Below, in pieces: positions 10,683 to 20,119 of a DNA stretch of 64,000 nt. The stretch lies in NCBI GenBank assembly GCA_947044405.1, contig CAMRHE010000357.1, forward strand, positions 109,501 to 173,500, given 5' to 3'. The notes below the pieces were generated by a model. It searched no databases and was not told where the DNA came from. It worked only from the letters and a program-made list of their open reading frames with translations. Position 1 is the first letter of the stretch, and every line of letters begins with the position of its first letter. The translations under genes were made by a program, and so were the position numbers. The stretch is from Leptodactylus fallax (lineage: Eukaryota; Chordata; Amphibia; Anura; Leptodactylidae).

Positions 10683-10790
10683 CAAATGTATATATATACA
10701 TTTATAACAATCATAAAGATATATATATAGAGAGATACATACAGTATGTAGTTGTAAAAATATTCATGGTATGTATGTATATATGTGTAT
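10683..10790. repeat. AT-rich simple-sequence tract
   Basis: Degenerate TATATA/TATG repeats run directly up to the 5' LTR of gypsy copy 2. Every complete outer LTR edge in the window abuts such AT-rich sequence. Confidence 0.7.
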
Positions 10791-11359
10791 TGTGGTAAAG
10801 CTTATGGTAAATTGCAGGATGGGGTGTATATCTCGCCTGGTTTCCTCAGCCAGGCGAGATAACAGAAATCCAGGAAGATACATGTTGCCTTAGCAGAACA
10901 TAGTCTACTAGGGATTTTCTTTAAGTTACATGGGCTGGATTTTCTGGACTGGAGGACAGGTTGATAGTGGGAGTCTTCCAGTCCACACCCCTGGTCCACT
11001 ACAGGATTTTCCCCTACTCCCAGGTGCTCTCAGCTGAGGCTTCCTGTGAGTGATTACTGAGGAAGGAAGCCTGGCAAAAGGAGGGCTGACAAGTTGCAGG
11101 CTGAGAGAGAGACAGAGCACCCCTGGAGTGGAGGTTTACACTCTTTCATACTGTGTTTGCGGATATGTATTTGCCTGCACTAGGCTAGTGAGGGGCCTGA
11201 TACTGTTTAGTTAGAGCCGGACAGGTTTAGGCTTTTGTTTTGCTTTTGTGATGTAATCTTGTGCCAGAGCGCCTAAATAAAGGACCCTTGGAGTTTTAAA
11301 ACCCATTGCCTCTGTGAACTTCGTCATTGCTGACCCCACCGTGTGAGCTGTTCCCTACA
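10791..11359 (+). repeat. 5' LTR of gypsy copy 2
   Basis: 569 bp, starting TGTGG and ending CTACA, matching the LTR at 17995-18563. A polyadenylation-type AATAAAGG lies at about 11276-11283, near the expected end of R. The presumed primer-binding site starts at TTGGCGGAGGATGCGGGC just after the LTR. I do not assign the priming tRNA. Confidence 0.95.
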
Positions 11360-11483
11360 ATTGGCGGAGGATGCGGGCAACTGTTGCTAGGGGCAACGGC
11401 ATGACAAAAGTATGAGGTCTTGCATATTGTGGACATTAAAAGGGCCAGAAGCTGCTACTGCATTGCAAGGCCCATCCAGCACA

Positions 11484-12535
11484 ATGGAGGAGGTAATAAA
11501 GCAGCTGGTACAAGCTAATCTGAGACATGAACAGTCCATGGAACAGCAACAAAAGTTTCATGCAAAAGCATTACAAGCCCAGCAACAAGCACAGCAGCAG
11601 TTCAATATGCAGCAACAACAGGCCATGGCACAGCAACAGGAAACAAATCACCTGGTAATAGAGCAGATTGCTGTGCTCAGAGAGACTGTTGTGGCTCAGC
11701 CCCAACGAGTGGAGGTAAGTCCTCCTGTGACTGTTAATGTGAGGAGGGCCGTTCAGCGGGTCTTGCAAAAGATGACACCTGATGACGATGTTGAGGCCTA
11801 CCTCACTGTGTTTGAGAGAGTGGCAGAGAGAGAGACTGCCAATTGCAGAATGGGCAGAAGTGATTGCTCCCTTTCTGTCAGGTGAACCACAAAAGGCTTA
11901 CTATGACCTCAGGGAGCAGGATGTCCGGGACTATACTAAACTAAAAATGGAGATCCTTGCTCGCCTGGGTGTTACGCCAGCTGTTCGTGCCAGGAGAGTC
12001 CTCAGTTAAAGCTACACCATGGATGGACAAACCTGCCCGGTCCCAGATGTATGACCTAATTCATCTGGTGCGAAAGTGGCTAGAACCAGAGTCTTCTACA
12101 CCAGCCCAGATCGTGGAAAAGGTGGTGGTCGATCATTACTTCAGGACCCTCCCGGCGGAACTACAACGGTGGGTTGGACATGGAGACCCCAAGACTGCTG
12201 AGCAGCTTGTCAACCTGGTGGAAAGGTTCCTAGCAACCGATGACTACCTCCATGATGTTCCTGCAGCACCAACACCTCCCAGGATGGCCAGACCCATGAC
12301 ATCTGTGGGTAAGAGAATTCCAGCTGGGGGTGTGTGGAAAAGTGTGAGAGGGAGCAGGGCTCTGGAGCTTGGGCGTGGGCAAAAGACTGTACCTGAACCC
12401 CAGGGGCCCTCTGGTCCTAGAAAGGACTTCCTGCTAAGGAGGCCTGGGACTCCCCAGTGCTGGAGGTGCCATGAATAGGGACATGTGGCCGCGTATTGCC
12501 CTCTTACCTCAGAGCCCATGGAGTGTGATGCTAGT
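11484..12535 (+). pseudogene. gag of gypsy copy 2 (coiled coil, SCAN-like capsid, zinc knuckle), broken
   Basis: Structural gag protein, homologous to residues 16-356 of the copy-3 protein. It has a glutamine-rich coiled-coil start, a SCAN-like capsid segment (RKWLEPE then AQIVEKVVVD and LQRWVGH), and a zinc knuckle beginning CWRC. The frame changes near 11838 (AERE then TANCR instead of NLPEAEW) and again near 11990. The zinc knuckle is cut by a stop where TGG became TAG at about 12476, just before GHVAAYCP. No functional particle protein can be made. Confidence 0.88.
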
Positions 12536-13265
12536 CAGCGACAGTCGCTCTTTGCGGAATCTGTTTGTGTAGCCATTCCGGGGCCAGGGTCTGAGCCGCA
12601 TGTTTGTATGGTGATGGTCAATGGCTGCTCTGTGAAGGCCCTTCTGGACTCTGGTAACCTGGTGAATTTGGTTCGGGCCAGCCTTGTGGCTAGGGACTAT
12701 GTGCCGGACAAACACATAAGAGTACTGTGCATCTATGGGGATATCGTAGCTTACCCCGTGGCTCCGGTTGAATTGGTAACTCCATCTGGAACTGTGACCT
12801 ATGAAGTCGGGGTTGTAAAAAGACTTATGTACAAAGTAATTTTAGGTCGTGATTTCCCATTGTTCTGGGAGTTGTGGAAAAGGGATAACACTTCGGCTGC
12901 CAGTGAGGAAACTCTGGCAGAATCGGTACTTTTCCCTGTAAATAATTGGATATATGAGAGGACCATTGAAAACAGTGGTACCAATGAGGGGCAAACTGAA
13001 AAAATGAGTTTGCCTGAAATGCATGTTGATGACTTTTTCCCCTTGCAGGTATTAGCCAGGGAAGAAGAAGAAGAAACTTCCCTAACTGGACAACAGGTGT
13101 TAGATTTAGAAGTGTCTCGGGGTAACTTTGGGACCGAGCAAGTGAGAGACCCCACTCTGGGTGTTGCACGGGCCAATGTTACGGTAATAAATGGTGAGCC
13201 ACAGGAACCAGAAGCTGATCAGAAATTTCCACATTTTGCCATGAATGGGGATCTGGTGTACCGGG
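12485..13265 (+). pseudogene. Protease and linker of gypsy copy 2
   Basis: Aspartic protease region following gag. The catalytic motif reads LLDSGN (LLDSGS in copies 3 and 4), and VILGRDFP marks the usual C-terminal part of retropepsins. It continues through an acidic linker (EEEEETSL) to GDLVYRV, where the frame is interrupted at 13266 by the inserted solo LTR. It is open on its own for about 260 codons but separated from gag by a stop. Confidence 0.82.
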
Positions 13266-13747
13266 TGTGACAACTTGGGGGAATTAAACTCAAAATGGCG
13301 GCTTGTCCTGGTCCGGACAGCGGTGGTTCATGGTACTGGGCGCCGGAAAGATAGCTTTCAGACAGTCCAAGCGTAAAATAAACGTGGCTTTATTCAGCTT
13401 AACTGCAACATAACAAAACAACAAAAAAACCTATGCCACAGTTAGGGCCTAACTCACTCCTTGAGCCCCTAACTGTCCTGACTGTTGCTCAGCTCCAGCA
13501 ACCGTCCTCTGTGGACGCCAGCCCTTCTGGGGCAATAAGAGCCTGACTTAGTCTTTGTAAGTCCTCTCTGGATCCAAGCCCTCTGGGACAGACTGCCTCT
13601 CTGTCCTAGGCTGGTCCACCATTTCCTGCTCCAAGCAGGTTTCTCCAGCCTTCTGGAGATACACGCCCCCCTCAAAGGTGTGGCTGAGAGCCTTTTCAGG
13701 GCTGGGCCTGGGTCGCTCAACAGCGCCCTCTGGCTCACATACTCACA
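13266..13747 (-). mobile_element. Solo LTR of an unrelated LTR retrotransposon, nested in copy 2
   Basis: The insert is 482 bp, with TG at one end and CA at the other, flanked by CGGG on both sides (13262-13265 and 13748-13751). Copies 3 and 4 have continuous coding sequence at this point. On the minus strand it contains AATAAAGCC (near 13393), suggesting minus-strand orientation. Its sequence is unlike the host element's LTR. A solo LTR results from recombination between the two LTRs of a complete insertion. Confidence 0.82.
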
Positions 13748-14348
13748 CGGGTTACCAAGGTTAACAGTGAAGTTGTGGAACAGCTTCTGGTGCCAAAACC
13801 GTACCAACGCATGGTGTTGAACCTAGCTCATAACCATGTGTTTGGGGGTCATTTGGGAACTAATAAAAGATAAGAGAGGGTTCTCCAAAGGTTTTTTTGG
13901 CCTGGGGTATATGAAGAAGTGAGAAGGTACTGTGAGTCATGTCCCACATGCCAGATAAATGCCCCAACATCACACTTCCGTAGCCCCTTGGTGCCACTTC
14001 CCATTATTGAGGTGCCATTTGAGAGAATTGCAATGGACCTGGTGGGGCCCATTGTCAAATCTGCTAGGGGACATCAATACATTCTGGTTGTATTGGACTA
14101 TACCACCTGGTCCCCGGAGGCAGTACCATTAAGAAACATGGCATCCAAGAATATTGCTCGGGAGTTGTTTTACATGTTCTCTCGTACAGGGATCCCTAAA
14201 GAAATTCTTACTGACCAGGGAACACCCTTTATGTCAAAGGTCATGAAAGAGCTGTGCAAATTGTTTAAAATCAGGCACATCCGTACATCACTGTACCACC
14301 CTCAAACGGATGGATTAGTGGAGAGATTTAACAAAACCTTGAAGCATA
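13748..14348 (+). pseudogene. Integrase N-terminal and catalytic part of gypsy copy 2
   Basis: Contains the HHCC zinc-binding domain (ending RRYCESCPTCQ) and the full catalytic core: Asp in AMDLVGP, Asp in ILTDQGTPF and Glu in GLVERFN, with DD35E spacing. An in-frame TAA follows GGHLGTNKR near 13870, separating the two histidines from the cysteines. The gene is split at 14348 by a Tc1 element at a TA, and its remainder continues at 16001. Confidence 0.87.
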
Positions 14349-16000
14349 CAGTGCCTTGTGAAAGTATTCTGCCCCCTTGAACTTTTCAACCTTTTGCCAC
14401 ATTTCAGGCTTCAAACATAAAGATATAAAATTTTAATTTTTTGGTGAAGAATCAACAACAAGTGGGACACAATTGTGAAGTGGAACGAAATTTATTGGTT
14501 ATTTTAAACTTTTGTAAAAAATAAAAAACTGAAAAGTGGGGCGTGCAATATTATTCGGCCCATTTACTTTCAGTGCAGTAAACTCACTCCAGAAGTTCAG
14601 TGAGGATCTCTGAATGATCCAATGTTGTCCTAAATGACTGATGATGATAAATATAATTCACCTGTGTGTAATCAAGTCTCCGTATAAATGCACCTGCTCT
14701 GTGATAGTCTCAGGGTTCTGTTTAAAGTGCAGAGAGCATCATGAAGACCAAGGAACACACCAGGCAGGTCCGTAATACTGTTGTGGAGAAGTTTAAAGTT
14801 GGATTTGGATACAAAAAGATTTCCCAAACTTTAAACATCCCAAGGAGCACTGTGCAAACGATCATATTGAAATGGAAGGAGTATCAGACCACTGCAAATC
14901 TACCAAGACCCAGCTGTCCCTCAAAACTTTCATGTCAAACAAGGAGAAGACTGATCAGAGATGCAGCCAAGAGGCCCATGATCACTCTGGATGAACTGCA
15001 GAGATCTACAGCTGAGGTGGGAGAGTCTGTCCATAGGGCAACAATCAGTCGTACACTGCACAAATCTGGCCTTTATGGAAGAGTGGCAAGAAGAAAGCCA
15101 TTTCTCAAAGATATCCATAAAAAGTCTTGTTTAAAGTTTGTCACAAGCCACCTGGGAGACACATCAAACATGTGGAAGAAGGTGCTCTGGTCAGATGAAA
15201 CCAAAATCAAACTTTTTGGCCACAATGCAAAACGATATGTTTGGCGTAAAAGCAACACAGCTCATCACCCTGAACACACCATCCCAACTGTCAAACATGG
15301 TGGTGGCAGCATCATGGATTGGGCCTGCTTTTCTTCAGCAGGGACAGGGAAGATGGTTAAAATTGATGGGAAGATGGATGGAGCCAAATACAGGACCATT
15401 CTGGAAGAAAACCTGTTGGAGTCTGCAAAAGACCTGAGACTGGGACGGAGATTTATCTTCCAACAAGACAATGATCCCAAACATAAAGTAAAATCTACAA
15501 TGGAATGGTTCACAAATAAACATATCCAGGTGTTAGAATGGCCAAGTCAAAGTCCAGACCTGAATCCAATCGAGAATCTGTGGAAAGAGCTGAAAACTGC
15601 TGTTCACAAATGCTCTCCATCCAACCTCACTGAGCTCGAGCTGTTTTCCAAGGAAGAATGGGCAAGAATTTCAGTCTCTCGATGTGCAAAACTGATAGAG
15701 ACATACCCCAAGCGACTTGAAACTGTAATCGAGGCAAAAGGTCGAGGCAATCGAGGCAAAAGGTGGCGCTACAAAGTATTAACTTAAGGGGGCCGAATAA
15801 TTTGGCACGTCCCGCTTTTCAGGTTTTTTTTTTACAAATGTTTCAAATATCCAATAAATTTCGTTCCACTTCACGATTGTGTCCCACTTGTTGTTGATTC
15901 TTCACCAAAAAATTAAAATGTTATATCCCTATGTTTGAAGCCTGAAATATGGCAAAAGGTTGAAAAGTTCAAGGGGGCCAAATACTTTCGCAAGGCACTG
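14349..16000 (+). mobile_element. Tc1/mariner element family A (DD34E), nested in gypsy integrase
   Basis: A 1652-bp element with CAGTGCCTTGTGAAAG at the left end, CGCAAGGCACTG at the right end, and TA on both sides (14347-14348, 16001-16002). The terminal inverted repeats are about 200 bp or more. A repeated GAAGAATCAACAACAAGTGG segment inside each end suggests the IR/DR architecture of fish and frog Tc1 elements. It interrupts gypsy integrase at GCATATG. The same family occurs at 33358, 33894, 40776 and 57534. Confidence 0.95.
14741..15787 (+). CDS. Tc1-like DD34E transposase, 348 aa, open reading frame intact
   Basis: Transposase with an N-terminal paired-type DNA-binding region (helix-turn-helix about residues 8-45, RPSCPSK link near 56-62) and a DDE catalytic domain. 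D152 lies in LWSDETK, D243 in FQQDNDPKH and E278 in DLNPIENLW, with 34 residues between the last two. It is full length for the family. Two oddities may reduce activity. IMDWACF has Asp193 where the sister copy at 57534 has Val. The last 15 or so residues come from a short duplication of the GAGGCAAAAGGT segment, which replaces the usual ending AAKGGATKY. It lies inside a dead gypsy element and is probably young. Whether it is active is not decidable here. Confidence 0.85.
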   Translation: MKTKEHTRQVRNTVVEKFKVGFGYKKISQTLNIPRSTVQTIILKWKEYQTTANLPRPSCPSKLSCQTRRRLIRDAAKRPMITLDELQRSTAEVGESVHRATISRTLHKSGLYGRVARRKPFLKDIHKKSCLKFVTSHLGDTSNMWKKVLWSDETKIKLFGHNAKRYVWRKSNTAHHPEHTIPTVKHGGGSIMDWACFSSAGTGKMVKIDGKMDGAKYRTILEENLLESAKDLRLGRRFIFQQDNDPKHKVKSTMEWFTNKHIQVLEWPSQSPDLNPIENLWKELKTAVHKCSPSNLTELELFSKEEWARISVSRCAKLIETYPKRLETVIEAKGRGNRGKRWRYKVLT

Positions 16001-16560
16001 TATGTTAAAAAAGGTTGTGGAAAGGGATGGCAGGGACTGGGACTGTCTGTTACCCTACCTCATGTTCTCTATCAGAGAAGTACCCCAGGCGTCCACCGGC
16101 TTTTCACCCATTGAGTTAGTTTATGGCCAGCATCCAAGGGGTTTGTTAGATATTGCCAAAGAAACCTGGGAGACCGACGCCACCCCATATTGAACACGTG
16201 GCCCAGGTGCAGGACCGAATAGCGACCGTGATGCCTATTGTCAAAGAGCATCTGCAAAGAGCTCATGAGGCCCAGAGCAGAATTTATAACAGGTCTGCCA
16301 GGGTGAGGGCCTTTAATCCCAAGGACAGGGTCCTGTTTCTAGTACCCTCTGTCGTAAGTAAATTTCTGGCAAAGTGGCAGGGTCCCTATGAGAATGTAGA
16401 AAGATTGAGTGAGGTGAACTACAAGGTGCATCAACCAGATAGGAGAAAACCATTCCAGGTTTACCACATAAACCTGATCAAGCCTTTGAAAGCCAGTCTT
16501 TGGTAGCCAGTCACACTGTGGTTAAGGAGGTATTACAGCCAATTCCCCCAGTAGGGGTAG
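16001..16560 (+). pseudogene. Integrase C-terminal part of gypsy copy 2
   Basis: This continues the integrase interrupted by the Tc1: LKKVVERD, then ELVYGQHPRGLLDIAKETWE, a short deletion at ATPYIEHVAQ (ATPYKSVVEHVAQ in copy 3), then NPKDRVLFLVP and the C-terminal WQGPYENVE. The frame changes two or three times, including after LIKPLKA. Without the Tc1 and the small indels it matches residues 788-980 of the copy-3 protein. Confidence 0.85.
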
Positions 16561-17994
16561 GTGAAGCACTGTCTGTACACCAGAAGCAGGAGGTAAGGGA
16601 GTTCCTACAGGAAAACAGACGCAAGTTTTCTGACTTACCAGGCGGTACTCATCTCATAAAACACCATATTAAAACTAAGCCTAACAATAAATTAAACCTG
16701 AAGCCATACAGGATACCAGAAGCCCGCAGAGAAGCGGTGTCCTCTGAGGTCAAGCGTGTGCTTGAATTAGGTGTTATTGAGGAGTCTGTCAGTGAATGGT
16801 CAAGCCCCATTGTACTAATCCCAAAACCCAACGGGACATGGAGGTTCTGTAATGACTTCAGGAAGCAAAATGAAGTGTCAAAATTTGATGCATACCCCAT
16901 GCCCAGAGTAGATGAATTGATTGAGAGGCTTGGGAGGGCAAGGTATATCACAACACTTGACCTTACAAAGGGGTATTGGCAGATACCGTTATCTGATGAG
17001 GCTAAAGAGGAGACTGTATTCTCCACTCCAGAAGGCCTATTCCAGTATGTAGTGATGCCGTTTGGGTTACATGGGGCCCCTGCTACATTTCAGAGGCTGA
17101 TGGATCTGATCTTGAGACCACATCGTGATTATGCTGCTGCTTACCTGGACGATGTGGTCATTTTTTCATCTGACTGGAGAAGTCACCTCTCTAAGGTACA
17201 GGCCGTATTAGACTCTATCAGTGATGCGGGCCTAACCATAAACCCTGAGAAGTGTGCAGTGGGACTAGAGGAAGCAAAATACCTGGGTTACATCATTGGT
17301 AAAGGCCTGGTTAAACCCCAGATCAATAAGATTGAGGCAATACAGAACTGGCCTAGGCCGTTAACAAAAAAACAGGTCAAAGCCTACCTTGGCATAAAAG
17401 GGTACTACCGTCAGTTCGTGCCCAATTTTGCCTCCATTGCATCACCATTGACGGACTTAACTAAAGGCGGTAAGTCAGTAATGGGGAAGTGGACCCCAGA
17501 GGCAGAAAAGGCTTTTCAGAGCCGAAAATCTGCCCTGTGTGAACAACCAGTGCTTGTTTCCCTGGATTTCAGAAAACAGTTTCTGGTCCAGATGGATGCG
17601 TCTGATACAGGTTTGGGAGCAGTCTTGTCACAGGTGGTAAATGGGGAAGAACCCAATAATGTACCTGAGTAGGAAACTAACCCCAGCAGAGAAAAATTAT
17701 GCAATTGTGGAAAGAGAGTGTCTGGCTATCAAGTTGGCGATGGAATCCCTGAAATATTATCTGCTGAGTAGAGAATTTGTGTTAGTGACAGACCATGCTC
17801 CACTAGCCTGGATAAAACAAAATAAGGAAAGAAATGCAAGAGTGACCAGATGATTTCCCTCCTTACAAAATTTCTGTTTTAAGGTAGAACATAGACCTGG
17901 GAAATTACAGGGAAATGCAGATGCGTTGTTCAGGGTGTACTGTTTGTTCACTAAAAGTGCCCAGACCTCTGGTCTCGAGAAGGGGGGGTGGATA
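16500..17994 (+). pseudogene. Reverse transcriptase-RNase H of gypsy copy 2
   Basis: The RT is fully readable, with TTLDLTKGYWQ, QYVVMPFGL and the YLDDVVIFS box, then the connection domain and RNase H start MDASDTGLGAVL. It lacks the 5-base deletion that separates integrase and RT frames in copies 3 and 4, so KHHIKTKPNNK is continuous. The frame breaks at 17655 through the 2-base deletion shared with copy 1. A TGG to TGA change at about 17852 then stops RNase H before the last catalytic region (GNADAL). The polypurine tract AGAAGGGGGGG precedes the 3' LTR. Confidence 0.9.
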
Positions 17995-18563
17995 TGTGGT
18001 AAAGCTTATGTTAAAGTGCTGGATGGGGTGTATATCTCGCCTCGTTTCCTCAGCCAGGCGAGATAACGGAAATACAGGAAGATACATGTTGCCTTAGCAG
18101 AACATAGTCTACTAGGGATTTTCTTTAAGTTACATGGGCTGGATTTTCTGGACTGGAGGACAGGTTGGCAGTGGGAGTCTTCCAGTCCACACCCCTGGTC
18201 CACTACAGGATTTTCCCCTACTCCCAGGTGCTCTCAGCTGAGGCTTCCTGTGAGTGATTACTGAGGAAGGAAGCCTGGCAAAAGGAGGGCTGACAAGTTG
18301 CAGGCTGAGAGAGAGACAGAGCACCCCTGGAGTGGAGGTTTACACTCTTTCATACTGTGTTTGCGGATATGTATTTGCCTGCACTAGGTTAGTGAGGGGC
18401 CTGATACTGTTTAGTTAGAGCCGGACAGGCTTAGGCTTTTGTTTTGCTTTTGTGATGTAATCTTGTGCCGGAGCGCCTAAATAAAGGACCCTTGGAGTTT
18501 TAAAAGCCGTTGCCTCTGTGAACTTCGTCATTGCCGACCCCACCGTGTGAGCTGTTCCCTACA
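17995..18563 (+). repeat. 3' LTR of gypsy copy 2
   Basis: 569 bp, the same length as its partner at 10791. Differences seen include GTTGGCAGTGGG versus GTTGATAGTGGG and CATTGCCGACC versus CATTGCTGACC. It is followed by an AT tract of only 24 bases before the next gypsy LTR begins. Confidence 0.95.
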
Positions 18564-18587
18564 ATATATATATATTTATATATATAT
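18564..18587. repeat. AT simple repeat between two gypsy elements
   Basis: 24 bases of ATATAT/TTTATA separate the 3' LTR of copy 2 from the truncated LTR of the minus-strand dimer. Very similar sequence follows the 3' LTR of copy 1 at 4296-4322. Confidence 0.8.
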
Positions 18588-18802
18588 AAACCCGTAGCGG
18601 ACTAGGGGTGTGGACTGGAGAGCACCCACTACCAAACCTGCCCTCCAGTCCAAAAAAACCAGCCCATGTAACAATAAACAAAACCCTAGCAGACTATGGT
18701 CTGCTAAGAAATCCAAAACCCGGTTTTCCTTCATCTCACCTGTCTGAGAAAACCAGGTGAGATATACACCCCGTCCACTATTCTGCCATACACCTTACCA
18801 CA
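18588..18802 (-). repeat. Truncated 3' LTR of gypsy copy 3
   Basis: Only the first 215 bases (in element orientation, from TGTGGTAAGG) remain of a 573-base LTR. It stops at AAACCCGTAGCGG, where the AT tract begins. Directly inside it, on the minus strand, is the polypurine tract GAGAAGAGGGGGGGA (18806-18820), the expected plus-strand primer. Confidence 0.9.
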
Positions 18803-20061
18803 TATCCCCCCCTCTTCTCCAGACCAGAGGTCTGGGCACTTTTACTGAATAAACAGTACACCCTGGACAACGCATCTGCATTTCCTTGCAATTTTCCAGG
18901 TCTATGTTCCACCTTATAACTGAAGTTTTGTAAGGAGAGAAACCACCGGGTCACTCTTGCATTTCTCTCCTTATTTTGCTTCATCCAGGTTAGTGGAGCA
19001 TGGTCTGTCACCAACACAAATTCCCTACCCAGCAGATAATATTTTAGGGATTCTAACGCCCACTTGACAGCCAAACACTCTCTTTCTACTATGGCATAAT
19101 TTTTTTCTGCTGTGGTTAGTTTCCTGCTCAGGTACATCACTGGGTGTTCTTCCCCATTTACCACTTGTGACAGGACGGCTCCCAAACCTGTATCAGATGC
19201 ATCCGTCTGGACCAAAAATTGTTTCCTAAAATCTGGGGAGACAAGTTCAGGCTGTTCACACAGGGCCAATTTTAGGCTCTGAAAAGCCTTTTCTGCTTCT
19301 GGAGTCCACTTAATCATTATAGATTTACCTCCTTTTGTTAAGTCTGTTAATGGTGATGCAATGGAGGCAAAGTTGGGCACGAACCGACGATAATATCCGG
19401 TTATGCCAAGGAAGGCTCTAACCTGTTTTTTTGTTAGGGGTCTAGGCCAGTTTTGTATTGCCTCAATCTTGTTGATCTGGGGTTTTACCAAGCCCTTTCC
19501 AATGATGTAACCCAAGTATCTTGCCTCCTCTAAACCCAGTGCACATTTCTCAGGGTTTATAGTTAGGCCCACATCACTGATGGAGTCTAATACTGCCTGT
19601 ACCTTGCAGAGGTGACTTCTCCAGTCAGCTGAAAATATGACCACATCGTCCAGGTAAGCAGCGGCATAATCCCAATGTGGTCTCAGGATTAGATCCATCA
19701 GCCTCTGAAACGTAGCAGGGGCCCCATGTAACCCGAACGGCATCACTACGTACTGGAATAGGCCTTCTGGAGTGGAGAATGCCGTCTTCTCTTTAGCCTC
19801 ATCAGACAACGGTATCTGCCAATAACCTTTTGTCAGATCAAGCGTTGTGATATACCTTGCCCTCCCTAGTCTCTCAATCAGTTCATCTACCCTGGGCATG
19901 GGGTACGCATCAAACTTTGAGACTTCATTTAATTTCCTGAAGTCGTTACAGAACCTCCAGGTCCCGTTGGGCTTTGGGATTAATACAATGGGGCTTGACC
20001 ATTCACTGACAGACTCCTCAATGACCCCTAGTTCAAGCATATGCTTGATCTCAGATGACAC
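18778..20061 (-). CDS. Reverse transcriptase-RNase H of gypsy copy 3 (427 aa)
   Basis: Open frame for the Ty3/gypsy-type RT and RNase H, which together convert element RNA to double-stranded DNA. D75 is in LDLTKGYWQ, MPFGL lies at 107-111 and the catalytic YLDD at 136-139. RNase H motifs follow: D287 in QTDASDTG, E328 in VERECLA, D353 in VTDHAPL and D396 in GNADALSR. The true N-terminus lies upstream in the same polyprotein. A 5-base deletion near 20133 puts integrase and RT in different frames, so the first Met here is probably not a natural start. The last codons overlap the LTR, with the stop at 18778-18780. There is no chromodomain. Copy 4 carries an additional frameshift in the same region. 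Confidence 0.9.
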   Translation of the reverse strand: MSSEIKHMLELGVIEESVSEWSSPIVLIPKPNGTWRFCNDFRKLNEVSKFDAYPMPRVDELIERLGRARYITTLDLTKGYWQIPLSDEAKEKTAFSTPEGLFQYVVMPFGLHGAPATFQRLMDLILRPHWDYAAAYLDDVVIFSADWRSHLCKVQAVLDSISDVGLTINPEKCALGLEEARYLGYIIGKGLVKPQINKIEAIQNWPRPLTKKQVRAFLGITGYYRRFVPNFASIASPLTDLTKGGKSIMIKWTPEAEKAFQSLKLALCEQPELVSPDFRKQFLVQTDASDTGLGAVLSQVVNGEEHPVMYLSRKLTTAEKNYAIVERECLAVKWALESLKYYLLGREFVLVTDHAPLTWMKQNKERNARVTRWFLSLQNFSYKVEHRPGKLQGNADALSRVYCLFSKSAQTSGLEKRGGYVVRCMAE

Positions 20062-20119
20062 CGCCTCTCTGCGGGCTTCTGGTATGCGGTATGGCTTTAG
20101 GTTTACTTTATGGTTGGGC

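Larger units (their letters stand above)
10791..18563 (+). mobile_element. Gmr1-like Ty3/gypsy retrotransposon, copy 2 (full length, dead, with nested insertions)
   Basis: The order is LTR, gag, protease, integrase, reverse transcriptase, RNase H, LTR. Both LTRs are 569 bp, beginning TGTGGTAAAG and ending CCCTACA. By eye they differ at roughly 14 positions (about 2-3%), so this insertion is older than the dimer at 18588-28817. Two later insertions sit inside it: a 482-bp solo LTR of another family (13266-13747) and a 1652-bp Tc1 (14349-16000). Without these it would be about 5.6 kb. The coding region has several frameshifts and stops. No clear target-site duplication can be called because both flanks are AT repeats. 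Confidence 0.95.
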
